Source: Ogataea parapolymorpha DL-1
Taxonomy: Eukaryota > Ascomycota > Pichiomycetes > Pichiales > Pichiaceae
Assembly (NCBI RefSeq): GCF_000187245.1
Contig: NC_027861.1
Location: 434,001 to 498,000, forward strand
DNA length: 64,000 nucleotides
Reading direction: 5' to 3'
Of the stretch, positions 29,901-38,371 are shown in pieces. The position numbers were made by a program, and so were the translations under genes. Each line of letters begins with the position of its first letter. The first letter of the stretch is position 1. A model generated the notes under the pieces. It saw only the letters and a list, made by a program, of their open reading frames with translations. It made no database searches and was not told where the DNA came from.

Positions 29901-30676
29901 ACTCCAGTGAAATTCTGTATTTTTTTGCGACAGAGTCTTTCAAGACCCAGGGAGAACCGAGTTTGGTAGATCTGGTGAGGCTCATTTTTAAGAATGCTTT
30001 AACATACCATTTGGTGAAAGAGTTCCTTTCTCTAGCGATTTGTGAAATGGAGTTCACGGTAATTTCCTCATTATTTTGAAGAAGAACTCGGTATGAACAA
30101 TAACCCTCTTTCACGGTTCCATCAGGCAAGGTGATCGCATTAAATCTTGCTTTTTCACGAACAATTCCGTGTACTTTATCGCCAGCATCTGTTTTCACAA
30201 CTACTTGGTCTCCCGGGAAAAAATCGTCCTTGAATTTTGCGTAAACTTCATCAACTAAAGCATCAATTCTTGGTGTTGTGGAGAATGAGACGTATCGAAG
30301 AATCGGCTCTTTGACTGGCTCTGGAAATCTTGCCTCCATCATGCTCATCTCATTTTGTTCAACTTTAAGGGCCTCGAAGAATGTGAAATTGGAGTTTCCG
30401 GATGTTTCACATACAAACTTCTTTATATTGTAGTAGTCCATACGACTCAAGTATTGATCGTAATCCAGAAACCACTCTCCAGTTTCAGGAATATACCAAA
30501 CTTCAGTAGATAAATCGAAATCCTGAGGGAGAACCGGAGGTGGGCTGAACTCCACTTTCTTTCGTTTGAAAAGCACCTAGAAATATGTTAGAACATCAAT
30601 CTCGAGTCGGATTCAGATCTGATGGAAGTCTCTCTGGATTTCCATCTGAAAAGATCCATCTACAAATACTTACCAT
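26962..30676 (-). CDS. ITC1: Itc1, accessory subunit of the Isw2 chromatin remodeller, spliced
   Basis: Exon 1 is only the ATG (30674-30676); exon 2 is 30576 down to 26962. The spliced start MVLFKRKK matches S. cerevisiae MVLYKRKP. Without splicing the frame has no ATG, only GTG at 30576. The 1205-residue protein has a WAC domain (TEVWYIPETGEWFLDYDQYL onward), a DDT domain (LESWIFLNMYARALVIDNFTFDDYFAALRW) and WHIM motifs, including RIGRDRFYNRYWWFE-like IGRDRFYNRYWWFE. Acidic and coiled-coil stretches and a basic C-terminus (SIGRSRKKTRR) follow. With Isw2 it spaces nucleosomes and represses promoters. Confidence 0.92.
30577..30673 (-). other. 97-nt intron directly after the ITC1 start codon
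   Basis: On the minus strand: ATG, then donor GTAAGT, branch TTCTAAC, acceptor TTTCTAG, then GTG CTT TTC. The branch A is 11 nt from the intron end. A 7-bp inverted repeat (30621-30627 and 30640-30646) lies between donor and branch. Confidence 0.88.
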
Positions 30677-31490
30677 TATGGTCTTGAAGGTTTCAAAGGA
30701 ACTCGGTGTTTTTAGTGTTGTATAATTGGACGTTTGTCTGTTGCTATTAGAGTGACGGATGGAATCTTGATTCACCCCCTTTTCAACGTGTCTTTATCAG
30801 TTTTATAACAAGGATGTAAATTTTCAAACGCGTTTGCTTGGAAAAAGGAATAGTCAGCTTAGTTAGTTTTGACAAACAAACAATTCATCCTATTTGCCTC
30901 TGCTTGAAGAAAAAGTTGAGACATGTCGAAGGAAAACTTAAAATCAGTGGTCGTGGAAGCACCAAACAAAACGCGAGATAAATAGCTACGCTATAGGATG
31001 TCCCAAATAACGGGTTATAGAACAACACCTAAATCAGCTAAACTGTTCAGACCCAGAGATAATACAAGCTCTATTTTAACCACAAGCCAACCGTTCAACG
31101 TGGCTGAGGTCATATTTTACAATGAGAAATATGGTGTTTTAAATAATTGCCAGTTATTACAAACCACACATATTCGTGCCTATAAATCCAGATAGAGCTG
31201 CGTCGACGCTAAAAAAATAATAATCATGGGGCTCTGCGGCGATTCACAAATCCTCAGTTGTATTTTCCGTCCTTGACGTTGAAAATTTTCTATCCCTGTA
31301 CTCCCAAATAAGCATAGGATTTAATTTACTCATCAAAGATAGAAGACAATATGGGCATGTAGGTAGTCGTTAGAAAGCACAAAATATGGGAATTATCCTA
31401 AAGAAATAGCCTAAACTCGTATTCATAAGCTTTATCAAATATATGTACATGTAAAAGATGACAGTTTGCGGTCTGCAAAACACTGAACGA
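30677..31490. other. ITC1 upstream / SCO1 downstream region
   Basis: 814 bp. It holds the ITC1 promoter side and the 3' flank of SCO1. Two small plus-strand ORFs occur, 30922-30984 (20 codons) and 30998-31195 (65 codons, MSQITGYRTTPKSAKLFRP...); neither is recognised, and they may be chance. No RNA gene seen. Confidence 0.3.
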
Positions 31491-32423
31491 TTATTTGTAC
31501 AGGAATCCCAACCACCCAGCCTTGGCCTTTTCCCTTTCCGCCCGAGGCTGGTAGACGGATATGTTGGACTTGATCTTGTCGATTGCCTCCTCAGCATCAT
31601 ACTGGCGACCCAAGACATCGATGAACTCACCTTCAGGATCCATGAAATAAAAGAAGATAGAGTGGTCAACCAAGTAATCTTGACCTGGCTTGACATTGCG
31701 GGGGGTCGAAAAGTAAACTCTGTAGTTCTTACAACATTTCTTGATCTCATCGTAGTCTCCAGTCAGCCCAATAATTGAAGGGTGGAAATCCTTCAAATAT
31801 TCTTTGACAACCTCTGGGGAGTCCCTTGCTGGATCACAAGTAATGAAGATTGGTTGAAGCTCAATGTTATACTTTGATTTGAGTCCATCCAAGATCAAGC
31901 CCAATTTATCCAACTCGTCAGGACAGATATCAGGACAATGTGTGAACCCGAAGTAAATAATGGAAAACTTGCCCTTCAGGTTTTCCTGTGTGAATGGCTT
32001 TCCTTCAGTATCAATCAAATTGAATGGCCCACCGATTAATGGTTTACCCACACCCCGGTTTTGTTCAGCTTCCCTTCTTAATTTAAGCTTTTCTTTCTCA
32101 CTGGTGAATACATAAGTGAGGGCAGAACCAAATATGACAAAGACAACAACAGCTTTCCATGTCATAAATTCAATCGGATTCTTTTTCAGTGTTTGTTTCG
32201 AGTAGTCTGGGCCTCCAACAGGAAGTCTTGACAGAGGCTTTCTTTTTTTTGGTGCTTCTTCTTCGGGCTTTGGATCATTTGGCTTCAGCTCATTCAAGCT
32301 CATCCTAGAAAGCGAAAAACTCCTCGTAACAAAACGAAAGTCTCTCTTAGCCGGTGTGATGATTGGTCGTAGCATCATGGATCGTATATTCAAGTTAGTC
32401 AATTTTTTCCAATACAAGTTCAT
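31491..32423 (-). CDS. SCO1: Sco1, copper chaperone for cytochrome c oxidase
   Basis: Inner-membrane protein that delivers copper to the CuA site of Cox2. The 310 residues have an Arg/Ser-rich mitochondrial presequence, one transmembrane helix (AVVVFVIFGSALTYVF, residues 91-106) and a thioredoxin-fold domain. The copper ligands are visible: CPDIC with Cys163 and Cys167, and His254 (LVDHSIFFY). The start could also be Met16 or Met17 (MMLRPIITPAKRDFR), which would still leave a presequence. Confidence 0.95.
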   Translation of the reverse strand: MNLYWKKLTNLNIRSMMLRPIITPAKRDFRFVTRSFSLSRMSLNELKPNDPKPEEEAPKKRKPLSRLPVGGPDYSKQTLKKNPIEFMTWKAVVVFVIFGSALTYVFTSEKEKLKLRREAEQNRGVGKPLIGGPFNLIDTEGKPFTQENLKGKFSIIYFGFTHCPDICPDELDKLGLILDGLKSKYNIELQPIFITCDPARDSPEVVKEYLKDFHPSIIGLTGDYDEIKKCCKNYRVYFSTPRNVKPGQDYLVDHSIFFYFMDPEGEFIDVLGRQYDAEEAIDKIKSNISVYQPRAEREKAKAGWLGFLYK

Positions 32424-32464
32424 CAGGTAGGATCATACGACATCCTTACACCATTACATAAAAC

Positions 32465-33652
32465 CTAATTCTTGCCTGCACCGGCTCTGAAGTAGATAAT
32501 ATCACCATCCTCCACCGTGTAATCCTTGCCCTTTTGAAGCAACTTACCAGCAGCCTTCACTGCATTCTCATCTCCCAACTCAATCAAATCGTCATACTTC
32601 ATGACGTTTGCCAGGATGAAAGTTTTCATCAAATCTGTGTGAATAACCCCTGCGGCTTGAGGAGCCTTAGTTCCATCTCTGATGGTCCATTCTCTCACTT
32701 CATCTTTTTCACCAGCAGTGAAGAAGGAGATCAGGTCCAGCTTCTTTCTCATAGTCGTGATGATCTTTGGTAAAACAGATGGAGCTCCAACCCTTTTTTC
32801 CTCCTCAGCTCTTTCCTCATCGGTCTCCATTTGAGACAGTCTTTCCTCGTAGGAAACGGAAAGAGGGATAATGACATCACCTGGAGAATACTTATCGACC
32901 CATTCCTTGATCTTCAGCAAATGTTTGTTCTTCTTTCTGACGTAATCCCTCTCAGACAAGTTGATCAAGTAGATGGTTGGTTTGGCAGTCAAAAGGAACA
33001 TGGTGTTGATGATTTCAATTTCCTTGGCAGTCCAATTTTGGTTGTAAACTCTCTGGCCGCTCTCCAGAAGCTCAATGATTTTTTCAACAAAGGCGGCTTC
33101 TTCTTTCTTTTGCTTGACTTCCAGGGATTGGCCTCCTCTTTTGGTGATTTTGTGAATGCCTTCTAAATGAGACTTCGCGAACTCGATGTCCTTGAGTCTC
33201 AGCTCGTTGGAAATAATGTCCAAATCTCTTGTTGGATCAACATCTCCTTCAATGTGAATAATGTCTGCATCATCAAAGCATCTGACAACTTGATAGATGG
33301 CATCAACAGCACGAATGTTGGACAAAAAAGCATTACCCAATCCTTCACCAGCAGCAGCTCCCTTAGTCAAACCAGCAATATCGTAGATGGTGATATAAGC
33401 TGGAACCTTCTTTGGAGGCTTGTACAGCTCATAGAGCTTGTCGAGACGCTCTGAAGGAACGATCACACGAGCTTCCTCGGGCTCGATCGTTGCAAATGGG
33501 TAATTTGCAGGGTTTCCTAGTGGACATCTGGTGATAGCCTGGAAAAAGGTGGACTTACCAACGTTGGCCAGACCGACAATTCCAGATTTCAGGTTGTTTC
33601 CTGGTCTTCCCAGCAAGGGCTTTTTTTCTTCAACTTGCTTCTTTGGTGGCAT
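32465..33652 (-). CDS. OLA1: Ola1 family P-loop ATPase
   Basis: Obg-like ATPase (YchF/Ola1, S. cerevisiae YBR025C), linked to ribosomes, the proteasome and stress responses. The 395 residues have the P-loop GLANVGKS (27-34), the DIAGLTKGAAAGEGLGN switch region and, in place of the GTP-specific NKxD, the motif NLSE typical of the ATP-preferring Ola1 clade. A TGS domain ends the protein (IHTDLMKTFILANVM to YFRAGAGKN). An RRPE-like TGAAAATTTTTT (33688-33699) lies just upstream. Confidence 0.96.
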   Translation of the reverse strand: MPPKKQVEEKKPLLGRPGNNLKSGIVGLANVGKSTFFQAITRCPLGNPANYPFATIEPEEARVIVPSERLDKLYELYKPPKKVPAYITIYDIAGLTKGAAAGEGLGNAFLSNIRAVDAIYQVVRCFDDADIIHIEGDVDPTRDLDIISNELRLKDIEFAKSHLEGIHKITKRGGQSLEVKQKKEEAAFVEKIIELLESGQRVYNQNWTAKEIEIINTMFLLTAKPTIYLINLSERDYVRKKNKHLLKIKEWVDKYSPGDVIIPLSVSYEERLSQMETDEERAEEEKRVGAPSVLPKIITTMRKKLDLISFFTAGEKDEVREWTIRDGTKAPQAAGVIHTDLMKTFILANVMKYDDLIELGDENAVKAAGKLLQKGKDYTVEDGDIIYFRAGAGKN

Positions 33653-33723
33653 AGTATAGTTATTAGTGTGTTTTCGACCGTCTTACTGAAAATTTTTTAA
33701 AAGATGGTGATTACATCATCGAA

Positions 33724-34797
33724 TTACTGGCGATCTATTGATGGACCTTCCACCCATTGTGCGAACCTATCTAATCTATCTCCCTCGGCGGCATCTCCTG
33801 AGCTTTTCTTATACTGTGTTATTCCATCATACTTCTCCACTTGTAACCTGCGGCCTCCAAAATATCTTCCGTTCATCTTGGAAATGCAATTATTTGCAGC
33901 TACGGCAGACTTGAATCGAACACTGACAATACCTTCCTCTTCAAGATCATACAAGACAACATTTGTGACTTCGCCTATTTCTTCACAACCCTCTCGTATA
34001 TCCTCTTTGATATCTAATATCGCACCCGGGTCGTCTTCGAGTTCCTTGAGGGTGAAACAGTGCTTGAAAATGAGCGTTTTTTCTTCTCTCAATCGCCTCG
34101 TTTCGTCATCTTCTTCCGTATCTGACCAATCGTTCACTTTTTTGTGTATCCGTTCGATTTTCTTCTTGAGTTGTAAGCGTTCCTTAGTCTTCATTTTTAC
34201 TCGAGGCTTCTGCTCTGCTTTATTATTGAACTCAGCTTTTGAAACCCGAATGGGTGATTCATCTGTAGGTCGAAGCTTTGTTTCATCCAACAGCTCAATC
34301 GCGAGGTCACAACTCTCCTCTTTCAGATATTCTATTAGACAATCACCTTTGAAGTGGTCTTCGTCGTCTTTATACATTTTAATTTTAGAGGATCCAGTGC
34401 GCAAATCCTGTGCAAGAACTCCATATTTACCAAATACTGCCTCCAGTTCCTCGTAGGTTATATCTTGGGGGATCTGACTGACATAAATGCAAGTATTTCT
34501 GTTCCTCCGAAACTGCCTCAATTCCTCTTTCTCTTGCTTCAATTCATCGAGCCGTTGACGCTTCTCGCGTTTCAAATCTTCAGAAGTGCTTACCTCATCA
34601 TGAGGCCTCTTCTCGGGCAGATAATCCTGTATAACAGGTACCCAACGCTCTAGAATTGGATTGAACTCAAAACACTCTTTTTCCTCTGGATTTTCAATCA
34701 CCCACCGAGCTCGTACTTTATCAAAGAATAAGTATGTTGATAGATCTGGGGGCAGATCTTCCGGAAGAGTGTTTTGTATGTCGTCGATCAAGGGCAT
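33724..34797 (-). CDS. CUS2: Cus2/Tat-SF1-like U2 snRNP splicing factor
   Basis: RRM protein that aids U2 snRNA folding and binds SF3b in S. cerevisiae. The longer open frame begins with GTG at 34851, so the first real start is ATG 34797 (MPLIDDIQNTLPEDL), giving 357 residues. An N-terminal GYF-like segment (YLFFDKVRARWVIENPEEKECFEFNPILERWVP) is followed by RRM1 (CIYVSQIPQDITYEELEAVFGKYG) and a UHM-type second RRM with DIREGCEEIGEVTNVVLYD and CISKMNGRYFGGRRLQVEKYDG, which carries the RxF-like GRYFGGR signature. Confidence 0.88.
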   Translation of the reverse strand: MPLIDDIQNTLPEDLPPDLSTYLFFDKVRARWVIENPEEKECFEFNPILERWVPVIQDYLPEKRPHDEVSTSEDLKREKRQRLDELKQEKEELRQFRRNRNTCIYVSQIPQDITYEELEAVFGKYGVLAQDLRTGSSKIKMYKDDEDHFKGDCLIEYLKEESCDLAIELLDETKLRPTDESPIRVSKAEFNNKAEQKPRVKMKTKERLQLKKKIERIHKKVNDWSDTEEDDETRRLREEKTLIFKHCFTLKELEDDPGAILDIKEDIREGCEEIGEVTNVVLYDLEEEGIVSVRFKSAVAANNCISKMNGRYFGGRRLQVEKYDGITQYKKSSGDAAEGDRLDRFAQWVEGPSIDRQ

Positions 34798-34930
34798 GAG
34801 AATATGCACACGCAGATTAGTGAAAATCTTGTAATTTTTTAGTGGCTGCACACCTCACACCGATTTCCCCGAAATCGCAGCGAATAAAGGCGGTGGTGGG
34901 GAACGTAATGCTCAGCTGAAACAGCAAACC

Positions 34931-34936
34931 TATAAA
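34931..34936 (+). promoter_or_regulatory. TATA box of the xylose reductase gene
   Basis: TATAAA 78 bp before the ATG at 35014, in the 216-bp divergent region with CUS2, just after a G-rich stretch (GGCGGTGGTGGGG). Confidence 0.45.
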
Positions 34937-35013
34937 TTTGTGGGGGAATTTCTTAGAAAAAAGCACCCTTACTGAAATTTAGTTTTTAGGTTTCTTCACT
35001 GTTATTAGAAAAG

Positions 35014-35973
35014 ATGGCTTCCAAGACAATTAAGTTGAACAATGGCATTGAAATCCCACTAGTTGGGTTCGGCTGCTGGAAAGTCGAAAAGTCAATCTGT
35101 GCTGAGCAGATTTACGAGGCAATTAAAGTTGGCTACCGTCTGTTTGATGGTGCAATGGACTATGGTAATGAAAAGCAAATTGGCGAGGGAATTGCCAAGG
35201 CCATTGAAGATGGTTTGGTCAAGAGAGAGGAGTTGGTTATTGTTTCCAAGCTGTGGAACAGTTACCACAAGCCGGAGAATGTCAAGAAGGCAATTAGAAG
35301 AGTTCTTGATGACCTAAAGTTGGACTATTTGGATATTTACTACATCCACTTCCCAATTGCTCAAAAGTTTGTCCCATTTGAGGAGAAATATCCACCAGGA
35401 TTCTACTGTGGCCCTAATGGTTGGGAGTTTGAGGACGTTCCACTGGCCGTGACTTGGAGGGCAATGGAAGAACTTGTTGAGGAGGGGCTTGTTAAGTCAA
35501 TTGGTATCTCCAACTTCTCAGGTGCTTTGATTCAGGACCTGCTGAGAGGTTGCAAGATTAAGCCTCAATTGCTTCAGATTGAGCACCACCCTTACCTGAC
35601 TCAAGAGAAATTGATCAAGTACGTTCAGGCTCAGGACATCGCTGTTGTTGCGTACTCCTCATTTGGACCACAGTCCTTTGTGGAGCTAAACCATGCTAAG
35701 GCTAAGGACACTGTTTCTTTGCTCAAGCACGATCTGATCAACAACATTGCTTCTGCTCACAATGTCACCCCTGCTCAGGTCCTTCTGAGATGGGCTACCC
35801 AAAGAGACATTTTGGTCATTCCAAAGTCCAACCAAAAGGAGAGGTTGGTCCAAAACCTGACGGTCAATGACTTCAATCTGTCTGAGGAAGAGATCAAGCA
35901 AATCAGCTCCTTGAACCAGGATCTGAGATTCAATGATCCTTGGACCTGGGACGAAATCCCAACCTTTGTCTAG
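35014..35973 (+). CDS. XYL1: Xylose (aldose) reductase, AKR2B type
   Basis: NAD(P)H-dependent aldo-keto reductase that turns xylose into xylitol. The 319 residues match yeast xylose reductases in length. The catalytic tetrad is Asp45, Tyr50, Lys79 and His112. The cofactor-binding motif IPKSNQKER contains Lys271, Ser272, Asn273 and Arg277; Lys271 and Arg277 mark NADPH preference or dual use. The family motif GFGCWKVEK is at residues 18-26. Codon use is more biased than in neighbours (many GAG, AAG, TTG), suggesting good expression. Confidence 0.95.
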   Translation: MASKTIKLNNGIEIPLVGFGCWKVEKSICAEQIYEAIKVGYRLFDGAMDYGNEKQIGEGIAKAIEDGLVKREELVIVSKLWNSYHKPENVKKAIRRVLDDLKLDYLDIYYIHFPIAQKFVPFEEKYPPGFYCGPNGWEFEDVPLAVTWRAMEELVEEGLVKSIGISNFSGALIQDLLRGCKIKPQLLQIEHHPYLTQEKLIKYVQAQDIAVVAYSSFGPQSFVELNHAKAKDTVSLLKHDLINNIASAHNVTPAQVLLRWATQRDILVIPKSNQKERLVQNLTVNDFNLSEEEIKQISSLNQDLRFNDPWTWDEIPTFV

Positions 35974-36080
35974 ACCTTTGAAGGAATAGAGTGGTTTACC
36001 CACAAACCATTATTGTAGGATAGTAAATCTCCGTCAGTATGGCGAATGTAACGTCGGTCCGAAAGAAAGTCACATATCTG

Positions 36081-36090
36081 CACGTGACTC
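36081..36090 (+). promoter_or_regulatory. CACGTGACTC composite site upstream of NIT3
   Basis: An E-box CACGTG (Cbf1/Pho4 type) overlaps TGACTC (Gcn4 core) about 90 bp before the NIT3 ATG. Role inferred only. Confidence 0.35.
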
Positions 36091-36174
36091 GTTCGAAATA
36101 GGCAATTTTCTAAACCACCCAATACCCGACTCGAAATCAAAACTCATTTAGATAAAGGAATTGTTTCCCAATTA

Positions 36175-37068
36175 ATGTCAATCAAGAACAGTATGTCTAT
36201 CATTAACAGAAATATTAAGGTCGCGCTACTTCAATTCTATACCGGCTCCGACAAGCAGGCCAACTTGCAGAAAGTGAAGGAATTTGCGGCAAAGGCTTTT
36301 GCGAAAGAGCCAGGTCTTGACTTACTTGTTTTGCCAGAGTGCTTCAACTCTCCATACGCCGTCGATCAATTCAAAAATTATTCCGAGCCAATACCATCAG
36401 GGGAGACAACTAAGTTTCTATCTGACCTTGCCAAAGAGTATAATGTCAATATCATAGGAGGATCGTTCCCAGAACTTGGCTCCGATAACAAAATCTACAA
36501 CACCTCTCTCACTTTTGATAAGAGGGGAGAGATTGTTGCAAAGCACAGAAAGGCTCACTTGTTTGACATTGACATTCCTGGCAAAATGACTTTCAAAGAG
36601 TCTATTTCCTTAGCACCAGGAGACAAAGCCACTGTTTTCCAATTGGACAATTTGTGTAAAATTGGTCTCGGAATATGCTACGACATCAGATTTCCAGAGC
36701 TGGCAATGATTGCAGCTAGACAAGGTGCTGGAATTATGTGCTACCCGGGAGCTTTCAATACAGTCACGGGTCCTCGGTTCTGGACAAAGTTTGCTGTCGC
36801 TAGAGCTATTGATAACCAAGTATACATTTTGATGTGTTCTCCTGCAAGAAACGTTGAAGGTGGTGGCTACCAGGCTTATGGACACTCCATGGTGGTTGAT
36901 CCAAATGGGGACGTTCTCGTGGAAGCGGGCCATGGCGAAGAAATTGTCTACTGCGAACTGAAACCGGAAGTTCTTGATGAGGCCAGAAAAAACATCCCAA
37001 TTACCCTGCAGCGCAGATTTGATATCTATCACGATGTTTCGAAAGATGCTGTGGCCAACGCCATTTAA
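36175..37068 (+). CDS. NIT3: Nit2/Nit3-type omega-amidase (nitrilase superfamily)
   Basis: Cleaves alpha-keto-glutaramate and similar omega-amides, a clean-up step linked to glutamine and methionine salvage transamination. The nitrilase triad is present: Glu55 in LVLPECFNSPYA, Lys126 in KHRKAHLFD and Cys168 in LGICYDIRFPELA. At 297 residues it fits S. cerevisiae Nit3 (291). A second in-frame ATG (codon 7) is an alternative start: MSIINRNIKVALLQFYTG. Confidence 0.94.
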   Translation: MSIKNSMSIINRNIKVALLQFYTGSDKQANLQKVKEFAAKAFAKEPGLDLLVLPECFNSPYAVDQFKNYSEPIPSGETTKFLSDLAKEYNVNIIGGSFPELGSDNKIYNTSLTFDKRGEIVAKHRKAHLFDIDIPGKMTFKESISLAPGDKATVFQLDNLCKIGLGICYDIRFPELAMIAARQGAGIMCYPGAFNTVTGPRFWTKFAVARAIDNQVYILMCSPARNVEGGGYQAYGHSMVVDPNGDVLVEAGHGEEIVYCELKPEVLDEARKNIPITLQRRFDIYHDVSKDAVANAI

Positions 37069-37170
37069 TGATCTTCGGTGAACTTGGATTACGTAACTCG
37101 GCTTTAGATTTTTGAAAAATAAAAAGCCGATCTCGAAGACGCTTACTGATTAGTAGAGTGGATCGTCAAG

Positions 37171-38001
37171 ATGTTGAGACAGGCTCGTGTTCCAAGACGG
37201 TTTTACTCCTTTAAAATGCCTCTGGAACGAGTTCCTACTTGTCCTGAACCAGAAGTCGATACAGGATGTACATATTGTCAAATACCAACCTTTCCAAAGA
37301 ACAAACAACTGGATCATACAAAACCCATAGCCAATACGAAATCTAATCCTTGGAAACACTTGATTGTGATGTCTGGTGATCCTGATTACAAAAACTGGCC
37401 CAGTAGATTTGAAACTTCTCCGGGGACAATCATATCGGAGATCCAAGCTCACAAACGGAAAGTGCTGGACCCATTCCACCCGGTGCTCACCAGCATGACG
37501 ACATTGCAGGAGCAACCGACTACGGAAGGTAATACAGTGATTGGCATATACCCCGATGGTCTTAGGGTGGAAGTGTCTCCAGACAAGGTGGAAGAGTTTT
37601 TAATCGGATATCTCAGCACAATACCCGATAATCTTGACCAGGAAGACTCACGGCTCGTGGCAAAAATGCAGGAAGATTTCAGGGCCCAGTTTCCAGCTCA
37701 AAAGTTAGATCAGGATCTGGTGCTGATCTGTGGTCATTTAAAAAGAGATATCAGATGCGGGGAATTGGCTCCATTAATCGTACAAGAATTTGAGAAGGTT
37801 TTAAAACTGCATGGCGTTGAGAATACTAAATTGGGAATGATCTCACATATCGGAGGACATGTTTACGCAGGAAATGTACTAATTTTTAAGCGCAACGGCG
37901 ATGTCATATGGTATGGAAGGGTCTTACCGCATCACGTTCAAGGGATTGTCAAGCTGACGCTACTCGAAAATAAACTGATCGAAGAACTATACAGGGGCTA
38001 G
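37171..38001 (+). CDS. AIM32: Aim32, mitochondrial thioredoxin-like ferredoxin
   Basis: Matrix and intermembrane-space protein with a thioredoxin-like [2Fe-2S] domain, linked to redox quality control of mitochondrial protein import. The 276 residues have a short presequence (MLRQARVPRRFYSF), a first Cys pair (TGCTYC) and the C-terminal signature ICGHLKRDIRCG followed by SHIGGHVYAGN, shared with the sucrose-cleavage/ferredoxin-like family. It lies tandem to NIT3 with 102 bp between them. Confidence 0.92.
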   Translation: MLRQARVPRRFYSFKMPLERVPTCPEPEVDTGCTYCQIPTFPKNKQLDHTKPIANTKSNPWKHLIVMSGDPDYKNWPSRFETSPGTIISEIQAHKRKVLDPFHPVLTSMTTLQEQPTTEGNTVIGIYPDGLRVEVSPDKVEEFLIGYLSTIPDNLDQEDSRLVAKMQEDFRAQFPAQKLDQDLVLICGHLKRDIRCGELAPLIVQEFEKVLKLHGVENTKLGMISHIGGHVYAGNVLIFKRNGDVIWYGRVLPHHVQGIVKLTLLENKLIEELYRG

Positions 38002-38358
38002 ATAGGGAAGATAGGAAAAATATTTATTATATAAATTCGGAGCTATTTATTTTGCAGTTTTTCACCCGTTGGTCATTCACCCTGCACAGCCCTTAAATAT
38101 TGGTTGGATGACCATAATAACCGGTTAAATCTATATATGGGTAAATGGTGGTCTTGAGTAGGCGGTAAGAATTGTAAAGGCGCAGATGCACTCTGAAAGT
38201 TGCTGTGAACAAACCCTGCCCAGAGAAATATCTACATACCTAAATTTTGGTCACGCTTCCCGGGGAAAACGTTTGGCTCAGCATCACGATTTCATCCGGT
38301 AAATATTTTTACGTCTTAGACTAGTGTAACAAAAAGAATTTTCTTCCTTAATGGCACC
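38002..38358. promoter_or_regulatory. Upstream region of the MKS1-like gene
   Basis: 357 bp. It contains a TAACCGGTTA palindrome (38118-38127) and the 7-codon upstream ORF at its end. No other gene seen. Confidence 0.3.
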
Positions 38359-38371
38359 ATGGAATCGCTAG
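38351..38371 (+). other. Upstream ORF overlapping the MKS1-like start
   Basis: ATG at 38351 opens a 6-residue peptide (MAPWNR) that ends with TAG at 38369-38371. The main ATG (38359) lies inside it in another frame, so ribosomes using the first ATG would pass the main start. Confidence 0.6.
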
